Below, piece by piece: positions 1 to 11,020 of a stretch of 64,000 bases of DNA. The stretch comes from Trichoderma breve. Taxonomy: Eukaryota; Ascomycota; Sordariomycetes; Hypocreales; Hypocreaceae. The first letter of the stretch is position 1. Every line of letters begins with the position of its first letter. Both the position numbers and the translations under genes were made by a program. Where the stretch lies: assembly GCF_028502605.1 (NCBI RefSeq), contig NC_079237.1:2418001-2482000 (forward strand). Reading direction: 5' to 3'. Below the pieces are notes generated by a model that ran no database searches, was not told the origin of the DNA, and saw only the letters and a program-made list of their open reading frames with translations.

Positions 1-997
1 GTCGAACAAGCTCGTCGCCCATTTTCTTTATCGTTTCCTGCGACATGACCTGCTGTGATCTTGATAGCTGCTGACCGGATGACATGATTTCTTTTTGTCG
101 AAAACAAAGGGCTAACCACGCATGGTTAAAGTCGTTCCACAGTTTTATTCTCTCGGCGTGAAGGCTGGCGTCATCTTGGCTGAGCCCTGTTCTGCATGTA
201 AGCACAATGTCAAGTTTACCCATCTTTGCTCTCTTCATACCTAATTCTGCCACTTGCGTGAGCAACCACCCAGAGATGTTGAGAAGGGTTTCGGCGGCTC
301 TTTCCAACGAAACAGATGATATGTCCTGAAAGACGGATCCTAGTTGTCGTTGGTAGTTTTGCCACTTCTCTTGAAGCCCAGACGTAGCATAGTCTTGCCC
401 TTCTCCCATGGCGGAATCCGCGGCTCCTGAGGTCTGCTGCATGGCGCCTGTAGCAGGCATGTTGCCCGCGTAACTCATGGATTGGCCCTGCTGATATACC
501 CCAGCTGAAGCGCTGCTCCCCTGGCCCGAGTGCTGCATGCTTGCTGCTGCTGCGCTCCCTGCTTCGGGATTAAAGTATGTTGACGTGACATCCGGTGCCA
601 TCATATGCATTGCTGCCTGCTGCCGTTGCCCGAATTGTTGAGCGTCATAGACTGGAGTTTGCGTATTCGGCTGAGGCACGTTGTACATCATCATACCCGT
701 GTTGTAGCCCCCGAAACCCTGAGTTTGTGGTCTCGAATCGGCGCCGTATTCCGACCCGTACGCCATAGCCGTCGTTGGCATGTTTGTCGGATTTGAAAAG
801 GCGGCTGCGGGTTCTTGGTAATATGTACTATATGTCGGCGCACCCCCCAAACCTCTTGGAGTTGAAGATGATGCAAGGGGCGCCGTTCGATAGCGCTCAG
901 AGGGACCGCCTACAGAACCCTGAACTGAGTATCTTTGTGCAGGAGCGTGATGGGTAGGCGGGTCATTCTGCCTCCTATGTTGGTTGGGGTTGTCCAT
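1..997 (-). CDS. Gln/Ser-rich conserved fungal protein, 5' part only (runs off the window)
   Basis: The minus-strand reading frame is open from an ATG at 997 to the left edge once a 54-nt intron (187-240, donor GTATGA) is removed; exons are 241-997 and 1-186. The first ~200 residues are low-complexity (Gln, Ser, Met, Pro, Tyr) and look disordered. A compact part follows that is rich in Trp and helix formers, including LHAERIKLWNDFNHAWL. I recall this DFN-type segment from uncharacterised ascomycete proteins but cannot name a function. Without splicing the frame also stays open, but the 54-nt intron restores a continuous ELGLSQDD stretch as I remember the family. ATG 997 is the first in-frame ATG, yet the frame stays open upstream without any ATG to about 1350, so the true start may lie in an upstream exon. 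The 3' end is outside the window. Confidence 0.7.
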   Translation of the reverse strand, partial: MDNPNQHRRQNDPPTHHAPAQRYSVQGSVGGPSERYRTAPLASSSTPRGLGGAPTYSTYYQEPAAAFSNPTNMPTTAMAYGSEYGADSRPQTQGFGGYNTGMMMYNVPQPNTQTPVYDAQQFGQRQQAAMHMMAPDVTSTYFNPEAGSAAAASMQHSGQGSSASAGVYQQGQSMSYAGNMPATGAMQQTSGAADSAMGEGQDYATSGLQEKWQNYQRQLGSVFQDISSVSLERAAETLLNISGWLLTQVAELGMKRAKMGKLDIVLTCRTGLSQDDASLHAERIKLWNDFNHAWLALCFRQKEIMSSGQQLSRSQQVMSQETIKKMGDELVR

Positions 998-2136
998 GCC
1001 CCGATGGGCCTTGTCGCAAGAAGCCTCTCGTTGCGCCGAAGAGGCAGTGCTGTTGGAGAACGATCGTATAGAGTCAAGATGGGCACCTTTGTAGCCGTAC
1101 CGGTCGCGGGGTTTAAACGAATGACCTTTTTTTTTAACGAAAGTGTGGTGAACGAAACGAGAAGTGCGAATCGACAAATGTGTGTGGACAGCTACTAGAA
1201 AGTGGTGGGTGGGTGTCTGGATCAAATCTGCTAATACGATGATCCTATAAATGGTTGCAACTGGGGATGTTAAACACTCAAACGAGAGAAAAGGTAAGCT
1301 AGGTGGACAAGTCGAGAGACCGATGTCATAGCCTGTTAGTAAAGCTCATCAAGCCTCGAGAGCCGACTCCTCCAACAATAGCAAGAAAAAGATGTGAGAT
1401 TTTTTTCCCCGGCTCGACGAGGTGTTGTGACGAATACAAAGCCGGCTACCCTCTGGCAAACTCGCAAATTCTCAATGGCGGGTTTGCGGAGCCAACGGCC
1501 TAGTTCATCATGCCCCAAATGGCAATACGTCAGGGACCGGGCGCCAGAGAGGCGTAGGCTTGGTAGGTTCCACCAGCTCGACCTAGTCTGAGACTCCGGG
1601 ACACACCGGCTGCCTGCTTAAAGGATGTTAGGTTAATCACAGCAGGTTGTTGGAGGGCTTAAAGGCTTGGAATCAAGCCGGTGACGGTTCAAGGTGAGAA
1701 TTCCTTGAGCAGGATTTGGGGAAGACAGCTTGTTCTCCTCTTTGTAATATTAGATGCTTACCCTTTCTAAATCTGACAGAGTGGGTTGCCAGGAAATAGC
1801 ACAAGGAACCCAATGGCCGAGGTAGGGAAGCCTAGGCCAAATGAGAAATTGGCAAGGGCAAAGCCTTTGCCAATCAGATGATGTATGTGGGCGTGGGAAG
1901 TGTGACTATGTAAGAGTTGATAACGATGGTGAGGAATGCAAACTTGGTTGAGATCCCAAAACAGCGGGGATTAGACCGAGAAACTAGTGGTGATACTAGA
2001 TGATTAAATCGATGGAGCCTTGCTGGAGACCGACGGGTGACTGGCGTTGGAGGAATCATCGGGTCTTATACCGAGGGGGGAACTAGTTGACAAAACCGTC
2101 TTCTCCGAGATCCACGCTAATGAAAATGAGGGAGAA

Positions 2137-2153
2137 AGAGAGAGAGAGAGAGA
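2137..2153. repeat. (AG)n microsatellite
   Basis: A short pure AG dinucleotide run in intergenic sequence. Confidence 0.85.
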
Positions 2154-5100
2154 ACGAGGCAGGAGGAAGAGAAAGGACAAGAAGGAGGCAAAATGGCACA
2201 AGTAGAGGCGTGTACTCCCTCCCTAGGAGGCAGTATACCATGTCGCCGGTGGGTGTGTGGGAGGACGGAGTACAGGAAAGAGGGATGTCAGCAGTATGCA
2301 GTCCAAAGTGTGCCGTCTAGGGGTCCAGACAATGTGCGGCAAGTCAGAAATGCAAAAGCAGGGCTGCTTGTCAGTAGCGAAAGGTGGAAGCCACATCGGC
2401 CAAGATGCGCTTGGTATGACCCGGGGTGCTGGACATACCGTCGTATTCTGTACCTTGCGTTGGCCCTAGAAGAACTTGGGGCGATACAGCCGGTAGGCTG
2501 TCACTAGTCTGCAAGGCTAGAGGTGAGAGTTTGAATTGTCGATTTGGTATTATTTGGGATCTGCGTGTGGCCACCCCCTGGTCATCCGGCACGGCGGAAA
2601 AGAGGCTTCGTTGGAGAAGGACAAGCCAGGGGTGGCCCCTTGATGGGTCACAAAAGAAAGGAACCAGACAGGTAACAGTGAAGGAACTGCGCGCCGTGCT
2701 TTTCTTCTTTGTACACAGTACGCATAGGCGAAGCCCACAAACTAAAAGGTGCGTACGAGTAGGGACTCGTAGTTGCTTCTAGACTCGCGATTGGACAAAA
2801 TGCTCAAGCGAAAACTCAGACTTGCTCAAGAGTGGAAACAACGAAGTCCGCCAGAGACCACATACACGAAACAGAGTGGATTCGCATCTTGACTTAGTGG
2901 ATGGGTGCGGCGATGGATTGGGCTTGGCAGCATGCTTCGGTACTCTCGTCTTTTTGCCTAACAGACTCCTGTGAGCAAGGCCCATTCCCGTCGTCTGGAG
3001 CTGGAAGCAATGCCTGTCGGAACACAACCCGCCAACCAGGTATTAGGTAGTTGATGAGCCGGTACTTGAACGCGGCGAATACCGTAAGCAAGTAGAAGCC
3101 GCACATTCCTTCTGCCTGCGCCAATTCATCAATGGCTGGAGAGATGGCGGCGGATGTAACAAGCGTGTCATTTTCATGCATGCAGCAGCAGTAGCTGTGG
3201 CCATTTTCCGGACGAATGAGCATTGCAGGCAGGCAGGGCGGAAAATAGAAACGGCAAGTTAACGCATGACAGCACCAGCCTAGGGTTTTTGCATGAATAA
3301 GGGCGTCTGAGACGCTTGGCTGTCTTGTTACCACCCTTGGGTTGGAGCTGGAACATGACAGCAGAATAGGCCGCTGAACAATGACGCAGAGCCTGGACTG
3401 GCTAGGGGTTTGTTGAGACGGCACTCCCTCCAATGGAGCACGTGTAATCGCGCTTCTCTGGTACGAGTAGTTGGGAAAAGGAACCCATTCGGTAAGCCAG
3501 CAGAAACGTTCTTTTGTCGTGGGCGTCAGACCAGACATGGCTAAAAGCGTATAGATGACGGCGCTTGGAGGCCGGTTGTTTTGCCGTGGCTGGCCAGGCC
3601 CCAGCAACACGGCAGCGAGTGGTCTGCTTTCGAGGTTAGTCCAACACACGGGGATGACCGAGGTTTCAATGCCCACAGCCTCCAGCTTGCCATTGCGGCC
3701 ATCCGTCGATCCAAAGCAGCAGCATGTCAGCTGCCGGGGGTAGGGGAAATTCCCCGTTCAGTGACCGGCCATTAGGGTTGTCGCAAACGATCCAGGCCTT
3801 GACAAGAGGCGTCCCGACAACCCGGGTCGTCCCAACTGAGCGAGACACACAATGCCCTGGAAATGAGGTGAAGCGTCGTGAATTACTCGCTGACTTGTGT
3901 GAAGTACTGGACCTGCATGTCTCAGTCAGAGTACTGTATGATCCTGTCGGATACCGAATGCAAAAGCAGATCACGAGACACGGCGCCAATCCATCACATG
4001 TACTACCCACGGGTGAAGCAAAAGATCTCTGATCTAAGACAATGCCTAGCTGGTATCGCTTGGTGAAGGTACACACCCCTGGAATCGACACGCCCGTTGG
4101 ACAAGCCACCTGCAAGGGCCTTTGACAGACAGAGCTGAGCTTTGAGGAGGAGAAAATGGCCAAGAGGCAGCAGAAGTTGGTAGAAGGTGAGTCTGTTATT
4201 GCGATTTGGAATTTTGAGATGCGGGCGGGAGTACTAGATCTCCCTTGTACAACCCGTCGTTAATTTGAGGTACCACCAGATTCATAGTAGTAGAGGTAGT
4301 TTAGCTGCACAACGGACGCCAACATGTACATAATTAGAATTTTGTAATAGAATTCATCTCATAATGATAAGAGGTACTACACTTGTACTACTCTGCACGT
4401 GAGGATTGCTGGTTGTTGCAGGGCAGGAGCAGCTGTAATTATTCTGGCACAGGCACTCGGTGGAGAGAAGAGGAAGGCACACCCCAAAGTGTATGTACAT
4501 GTACTTTTCACAGGTGCGAAACCAATTGTGTTGCGTCAACTCTCTTTTTTTTCTTCCGCCCTCTGTCGTTTCTTTTTTCCTCTTCCTGATGCTTCTTCAC
4601 ATCGGATTCGCTCTACGCTCTCAGCTCAGTCTATGGTATTGCCATCCTCCTCGCCACGACCAGGAACAGGGGACGGGGTATTAGGAAGAATTTCGATCGC
4701 GGAGTGGAGGCCAGCGCGGGACGGCCATGTGCAGCGTGCGTCAAGTCCACAGCTCGGGTGCCTTTTCGTGGACAGGCCATGCTGCAACGCAAATCCTGGC
4801 AGCAGCCAATCTGCGAGCCCGGAGCAGGCAAATACAGGCAAAATGCAGCTCACTAGGGCCGTGCTAGAGGCGAGCCATCGGCCTGGTCCACAGCGACTCC
4901 ATCGACGAGCAGCCATTAGGAGGAACAAAAGCCAGTGTGGAGATGGGCTCGGCTTTGTGTAGCGTGGGCAGCTAAGAATAATTTTCCAAGAGCTCTGAAC
5001 CATGTTCCGCTGAGAAGTGAAGGAGGAAAAAAAAAACCCGCTGAGCTTTCTGGCCAGATGTTGGCCAATCTGGTGAGTTGTGAGGAGTGGGTGTGTATAC

Positions 5101-6869
5101 AGGGGCAAAGACACCGGGAGCACTAACGGAATCGAGAAGCGATTATGCCGTCAATCTACAAAGTGTACGACCTTGCTCAATGCCTGTCAGCAGCAGCTGT
5201 TTCGCTAGGTTAATAATAGCAGTGCTCGTAATCACAATCTCTCACGAGCGCGAGGCTGTTCCGATGGATGCGAAGTACCTCGGACGGACTACAAAACCGG
5301 CCGGCCCAAAAAAAGCAACATTGACGATAGTCGCGAGTGAAGCGACTACGGGGACCCGGGCGCATGATATTGATTATGACACGAGCCATTCATGGCTGTA
5401 AGAGCTCGGAAGGTGGTCTGATGTCTCACATGCCCGGAGCAGCTTTGCTTGTTCGGAGTATTGCTCCTACTACTACGGAGATACCACCAGGAGTATGATT
5501 TGAATTACTTCGGGATAAGCTCCTTGGGCATTCACGACGCACGCCCAAGACAGCGGAAATGGGTAGCACGAACTAATAATCTCGTCTGGCTCGCCCAAAG
5601 TTAACAGGGACTTACCGCGGATCCGACGCCGTGTCGAAGATTGCATACACGAGCACATACACGAGACAGGGCGAGCATTGATGCCCAGCCAGGAGGTATG
5701 TACAGGCAGTTGTTTAAAGCAAGGAGTAAGAGAGATTGGACATGCCTCTAACACACACACATACGAAGCATGTACACACATATCAACGACTGCGACTACA
5801 GGCCTGTCACGTCACCACAGAGGCTAATGCCCAACATTCAGCTGCTCTGTGGAGCACTTACATAGCAGTGGTCGGGAAGAGTGATCCTGGTCGTGTTTTA
5901 CCCCAGCTATCTCTTGCTACCTCCCCTGTACCGCGAGTTTCGGGTTTGATGAGCCGAGGGCCTGTCCTTGACACCGACATACAAAAGGAAAAGAGGGAGA
6001 CCAAAACAAGCGCCGATCCGATGCTGGCACCTACATACCGGTAGAGATACTAGGCATATAAATGACCTTGCCTGGTTGACTCTCGCTCGATCATCGTACG
6101 ATTACCTGCGCTTCCTGGCTCAGTTGCCCTTGAGATTCAGTTGCCGCGGCTATGAGGACTGGCCTTCGCTCCAGCGGATGTAACTACCCCCATAAGTACA
6201 CGGGATGTGACACCCTATGCTACCAGAAAGAGTATTGGGGGAAAAGGAAACCCTCCTGCGTCACCCTTTTGTAAATGATGCCGCCTTCTATTGGTCTGCC
6301 AACCCCTACCCTGGACCCGGTAATAACGACAACAATATACATGGCACAGACGGGCCTCGCGCGGCTGAGACCGCAATCCCTTGCTGACGCATGTCCTGAC
6401 TCGACGTCATTGGCAGGAATTGGGAGAGAATCTAGGCTCGATTCCATGGACATGGGGTACACTTGAGCTGAACTTGATTGTCTATGTCCAGCTTGTGTGT
6501 CACTTGTGATGTCGATCTCGCTAAACTTGCTGAACGGGCCATACGGGCCGGATCCGACCCGTCAGAACAAGCTTCATGACTTTCGATGCTTTTTCTTTCT
6601 CGTCTGAAGGAATAAGACTTGGAGGCTGTGAATGGCTCAGCTGAAGCCACCTTTTGAATACATCATTTTTCAGATGTGCGTAGCTCTTGGCGCATTGAGG
6701 AATACAATGAAATATTGCAAGTGTGGCTTGTTTAACAAACAAAGGCGGCTTGAATTTCCGCCAATACGGACGAGCAGCGGCGATATAATCTTTCTTTGTG
6801 CTGCGGCTCATGTCACAGAAAAGGGCCGGTCAGCCTCACAACCCCGGAACTTGCATGATTCAAGGGTCC

Positions 6870-6901
6870 AAAAAAAAAAAAGAGAAAAAAAAAAAAAAAA
6901 A
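6870..6901. repeat. A-rich homopolymer run
   Basis: Thirty-two bases of almost pure A interrupted only by two G residues, in intergenic DNA. It is a likely length-variable tract. Confidence 0.85.
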
Positions 6902-7660
6902 GCAAGTCTGCCTGTAGTATCACATCTTGCTTACCCTGCTCTTTCGCCCTTTGGTTGGCACCGTAGCATCATTTCTTCTTATTTTTTTTTGGCAGGCATT
7001 TCCAAGTCGTGGTGGGATCCTTGCTTGATACCCAATAGTTTCACTCGCTACCTAGAAGACAGAGAAAAAGGAAACCGGAGGGGAGTGAAGGAAGAAAAGA
7101 AGAAAAGAAAAAAGGCAGTTTACGCCCTTCATTACCTAGGTATGTCACTGTCCTTCCTTTTGTGCGGCTGAGTCCTATGAGACACACGTTACTGACTCGA
7201 ATACTATATCATGCATTGAACTAGGTAGATATTGTAAGCCATGACTACAATGACGTGTCTCCCGTTCTTTTCTTGGATTTGACTGCTGACATATGCTCAG
7301 CAGCAACTGAAAACACAGTTCGATTTGCCTTATGCCAAGATGGAAGTTCATACACAATGTGCTCTAGTGATTACGCACAGCCGTGCGGCGACTACGACGT
7401 ACTTGTGCTGGTCATACTTCATTATAACATTGAATGCTTCGGCATGGGCCAAGATAACCCAAATGTCCCCAAGTAGCAAATGTCTAGGCAAGGTAGGGTT
7501 CTATAAATACAGATTTTGTAGATGGTACAATGTCGCTCTCGGAATAGAGGCAGAGAGAGAGAGATAAGCGCCCTTTAGGCTCGCTCTCAAGCAAGCGTCC
7601 TGCGTAATCTCGCCTAGCCGAGCTTACAAACGACGCGGGAAATCCACGCCCGTGCAGCTT

Positions 7661-8695
7661 CTATCGCTTGACCCAGGCAGGCATCTTTCGGGCCTTGACA
7701 TGTCCATGCTTCTTCCTCTCCACTGTTCTGGGATCGCGTGTGATGCAGCCAGCTGAATTGGGGAGATGCAACGTTAGCAGGCCGTCGTAAAGACCGAAAA
7801 AGCAAGGAATCGAGACAAAAAAGAAACACCGAAAAGCCAGGTTGGCTTTCGTATTGAACATACCTCTTCTTAGAGCCGTCTTCAATGCCGGCTCATGAGC
7901 GACCAGCGCCTTCGCCACGGCCAGGGTAATTGCCTCAGCCTGCCCGGTCGTGCCGCCTCCCTCAACCAAGACCCAGACGTTGTACTTGTCCAATCTCTCT
8001 GTGGCAGTGAGTGCCCAGACTGCGCTCTCGCGGTCGTGCACGCGGCCAAACGCCTCGCTCAGAGTCTTGCCGTTGACCAGAATCTCGCCAGTTCCCTCCA
8101 CGACAAACGCGCGAGCAGTTGACTCCTTTCTCTTGCCCACACCGACGGCACGCCCGAACTTGTCAATCGTGATGGGGTTGGGCATGTTCAAGAATGGGTT
8201 GATGTCTCTTGTAAACTCCGTTAAAGCCACCTTGACCTCTTGCGGCCGTAAGCTGGGCTCGATGAGGTTCAGGCGCTTGGCCACCCGCATGACTTTTGCA
8301 TAGTGCGATGACTTGATGGGCTCTCCCATCTGCGCCCGCATCTCCTCCAGCTTTGTCCATGGCATCTGCGGAGCCTCACTTGGCGGCACTGTGGGCAAGT
8401 GGTTGTACTTGGTGAGCAGCTTGGAGATTCCAATGTATAAATCGTTGAACTGGGGTTCTCTTGAGAAGTAAGATGGCGTTGCTGGAACGACTCGCGCATG
8501 CGTAACGCCCTGGTAGGGGATCGGGACGGACTCGGCGGCTTCAATTTCAAGACTGGGAGGCTTTTGAGAGTCGCTGGTTATGGACCGGATGGCGAGTTGA
8601 AAGCTCGGCCGCGGGAGGATTGCCGGCCGCCATTGTGCTGCGGCAATCGAGCTTGCGCATCTTGCATGCCGCAAGCCGCTTGCAATTGTCGCCAT
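7661..8695 (-). CDS. MRPS9: Mitochondrial small-subunit ribosomal protein uS9m (S9)
   Basis: Two exons, 7864-8695 and 7661-7752, with a 111-nt intron at 7753-7863 (donor GTATGT, acceptor CAG), give 307 residues. The N-terminus is a typical mitochondrial targeting sequence (Arg, Ala and Ser rich, no acidic residues in the first 40). The C-terminal third is the S9 fold: GVGKRKESTARAFV, then the GxxGQAxAI-like TTGQAEAITLAVAKAL, and after the splice junction TRDPRTVERKK ending in the invariant-type ...PAWVKR tail, which in S9 reaches the decoding centre. The frame is also open upstream of 8695, but that part (to 8863) does not look like protein and the presequence begins naturally at 8695. The gene diverges from eEF1B-gamma across a 322-bp spacer. 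Confidence 0.95.
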   Translation of the reverse strand: MATIASGLRHARCASSIAAAQWRPAILPRPSFQLAIRSITSDSQKPPSLEIEAAESVPIPYQGVTHARVVPATPSYFSREPQFNDLYIGISKLLTKYNHLPTVPPSEAPQMPWTKLEEMRAQMGEPIKSSHYAKVMRVAKRLNLIEPSLRPQEVKVALTEFTRDINPFLNMPNPITIDKFGRAVGVGKRKESTARAFVVEGTGEILVNGKTLSEAFGRVHDRESAVWALTATERLDKYNVWVLVEGGGTTGQAEAITLAVAKALVAHEPALKTALRRGMFNTKANLAFRCFFFVSIPCFFGLYDGLLTLHLPNSAGCITRDPRTVERKKHGHVKARKMPAWVKR

Positions 8696-9017
8696 TGTTG
8701 CCGAGCGTCGGTCGAGGAGATTCGAGACGACGTTGCGATCCTCCAAGTCGTGGTACCACAAAATCTTCCCCCACGATAACCTCGCCTTTGGCGTGCAGCT
8801 TTGGACTGCATCACGTGGAGATAAAGAGCAATTGGAACAGATCACCAGCCACAGAAAAGCCACAGAGCCCCATAATTAACCCTTGCTCTTTGCTGCCTCA
8901 ACAGCCACCGCGGGGCATTAATCTCCCCTCATTAGAAAAAAAAAATTCCTCTATCGCCCCAGCCCTTCCTCTCTTCCCTTCTCAACTCTCCAGTCAAGCA
9001 TCTCGACATCAGTCACA
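8696..9017. promoter_or_regulatory. Shared divergent promoter of uS9m and eEF1B-gamma
   Basis: The start codons of two outward-reading genes are 322 bp apart. The plus-side half carries a pyrimidine-rich leader (about 8945-9000) just before the eEF1B-gamma ATG, as is common for highly expressed fungal genes. No clear TATA box is visible. Confidence 0.6.
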
Positions 9018-10626
9018 ATGGCTTTCGGAACTCTCTTCACCACCGCCGTTAGTCTCTCATATCATACGCGTAACTTTTGTTTGTGTTTGTGCCAGGCTGC
9101 TCACTCTTCTCCTGCTGCAGGACCAACCTCGTGCCACCGCCATCAAGGCTGTCGCCAAGGCCAACGGCCTCGAGCTCAACATCTCCAACGTTGAGGCTGG
9201 CAAGCCCACTGCTGAGCACCTCAAGGCTCACCCTCTGGGCAAGTACCCTGCTTTCCTCGGCGAGGATGGCTTCGCCCTGAGCGAGAGCATTGCTATCGCC
9301 ATCTACGGTACGTATCCTGTTCTGTGCTCGCATATTTTCCTGGCTCTTCTTGTCGACACATCATGACTCCTCCGGTCGCTCGCCAAATGATGAGAGTATT
9401 TTTAAGTTATCCCTGTCTGAAAGAAATGTTAATAAAAACTTTTCCTGTGTTGATAACGACAACTTCTGATCTTGCACCTTTCTTTGTTCTTCAAATCTCG
9501 AGTTTCCTCTAGCGTCAACGTGGTGTGGTGCTCTAGCTGACTTGATGATACAGTCACCTCCCAGAACGAGAAGACCACCCTTCTCGGTAAGACCAAGCAG
9601 GAGTAAGTCGCGCATCTCTCTCCGCCTGGTGTATCGCATCAAATCTAACATATTGCTAGCTACGCCTCCATCCTCCGATGGATGTCCTTCTTCAACACCG
9701 AGGTCGCCCCCAAGATCGGTGCTTGGATCAAGCCCCTGACCGGTGCCTCCCCCTACAACAAGAAGGCTGTGGATGACATCTCCAAGGAGGTTGCCCGTGC
9801 TGTTGATGCTGCTGAGGAGCACCTCACTCACCACACCTACCTCGTTGGTGAGCGCATCACCCTGGCTGATCTCTTCAGCGCTGGCCTCCTCTACCGCGGC
9901 TTCCAGTACTTCTTCGACAAGCAGTGGCGCCAGCAGCACCCCGCTGTTACTCGATGGTACGAGACCATTGTTAACCAGCCCATCTACACTGCCGTCGCCG
10001 AGAAGCTCCCCTTCCTGGAGACTCCCGTCCTGACCAACACTCCCCCCAAGAAGCCTGAGCAGCCCAAGGCTGCTCCCAAGGCTGCCCCCGCCCCCAAGGC
10101 CGCCGCCGCTGAGGAGGAGGAGCCTGCTGCCGCCCCCAAGGCCAAGCACCCTCTTGACGCTCTTCCCAAGGCTTCCCTTCCTCTCGATGAGTGGAAGCGC
10201 CAGTACTCCAACAGCGAGACCCCCGCTGCCCTCAAGTGGTTCTGGGAGAACGTCAACTTCGAGGAGTACTCTATCTGGAAGGTTGCCTACAAGTACAACG
10301 ATGAGCTTGCCATGACCTTCATGTCCAACAACCTCATCGGCGGCTTCAACAACCGTCTCGAGGGCTCCCGCAAGTACCTCTTCGGTTGCACCTCCGTCTA
10401 CGGAACCAACAACGACTCTGTCATTGAGGGTGCCTTCGTCATCCGTGGCCAGGAGTACGTCCCTGTCTTCGATGTCGCTCCCGACTACGAGAGCTACGAG
10501 TTCACCAAGCTTGACCCCACCAAGCCTGAGGACCGTGCCTTTGTCGATGCCCAGTGGTCTTGGGACAAGCCCGTCATCGTCAACGGCAAGGAGTACCCTC
10601 ACGCCGACGGCCACGTCTTCAAATAA
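9018..10626 (+). CDS. Translation elongation factor eEF1B gamma subunit (eEF-1-gamma)
   Basis: Four exons (9018-9047, 9121-9307, 9554-9602, 9660-10626) give 410 residues, the usual size. Introns are 73, 246 and 57 nt, each with GT-AG ends and consistent phase. Domains in order: GST-like N domain (about 1-80, with the Ser-rich LSESIAIAIY turn), GST C-terminal helical domain (about 90-210), an Ala/Pro/Lys linker, and the EF1-gamma C domain (about 250-410) ending in DGHVFK. The protein is the scaffold of the eEF1B nucleotide exchange complex that reloads eEF1A with GTP during translation. Codon use is strongly biased to C-ending codons compared with neighbours, as expected for a very highly expressed gene. 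That bias also creates a long spurious antisense open frame. Confidence 0.97.
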
Positions 10627-11020
10627 AGAACGACAGTGGATGGGGAGGATGACAAGCTATGAAGTGATGATAGGTTATGGGTAAAAAAAGGGTTGAAGGG
10701 AATGAATGATGATATCTCATGTGCTTGTACACACACACATGCCTACGTAGTCTTATACAACAAGGCCGCAGGAAACAATTCAAAACCGTAAAAAGTGTCT
10801 AAGCTACCATGTGCCAGTTCCCTTTATGTGTGAAGATGAAAAAGTATAAGATGAGGGGTATCTAAAGAAAAGCTCAAAAGGCTTACTCTACTAGAATGCT
10901 CTAGACAGGCCAACGAGCTTGTAGAGCGTACAGATCTATGTAGGAGGCATGAAGTCCCAACTAGGCTTCATCAAAATATGCGCTGTATACGTAACCAAAG
11001 AATCTAATAGCCAAGAATTT
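10627..11020. other. Convergent 3' spacer between eEF1B-gamma and the HAD phosphatase-like gene
   Basis: 394 bases between two stop codons facing each other. It is A/T-richer than the flanks and presumably holds both 3' UTRs; nothing else is seen. Confidence 0.6.

Larger units (their letters stand above)
998..7660. other. Gene-poor intergenic region, 6.7 kb
   Basis: I see no convincing gene here. The longest open frame (2894-3676, minus, 260 codons) has composition typical of non-coding DNA: scattered Cys and Pro, no domain, no splice support. The first ~350 bases are probably promoter and leader of the minus-strand gene ending at 997; a TACTAAC-type branch sequence on the minus strand near 1335-1345 suggests a leader intron. 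There is an AG microsatellite near 2137-2153 and an A-rich run at 6870-6901. A short ATG segment at 4156-4186 followed by GTGAGT is discussed as a finding. Confidence 0.6.

Noticed and set aside
2894..3676. Minus-strand open frame of 260 codons
   Set aside because: No domain, irregular Cys/Pro/Ser composition, no splice-linked extension and no promoter-like leader. Length alone does not make it a gene in GC-balanced intergenic DNA.
4399..4962. Plus-strand open frame of 187 codons
   Set aside because: It runs through CT-rich leader-like sequence and has no domain.
8696..8863. Upstream extension of uS9m to an ATG at 8863
   Set aside because: The extra 56 residues are not protein-like, while the presequence starting at 8695 is a typical mitochondrial targeting sequence; the extension would also fill most of the divergent promoter.
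9361..10614. 417-codon minus-strand open frame
   Set aside because: It is antisense to the last exons of eEF1B-gamma; the strong C-ending codon bias of that gene removes stops on the other strand, and the product is Val/Leu/Gly-rich low complexity.
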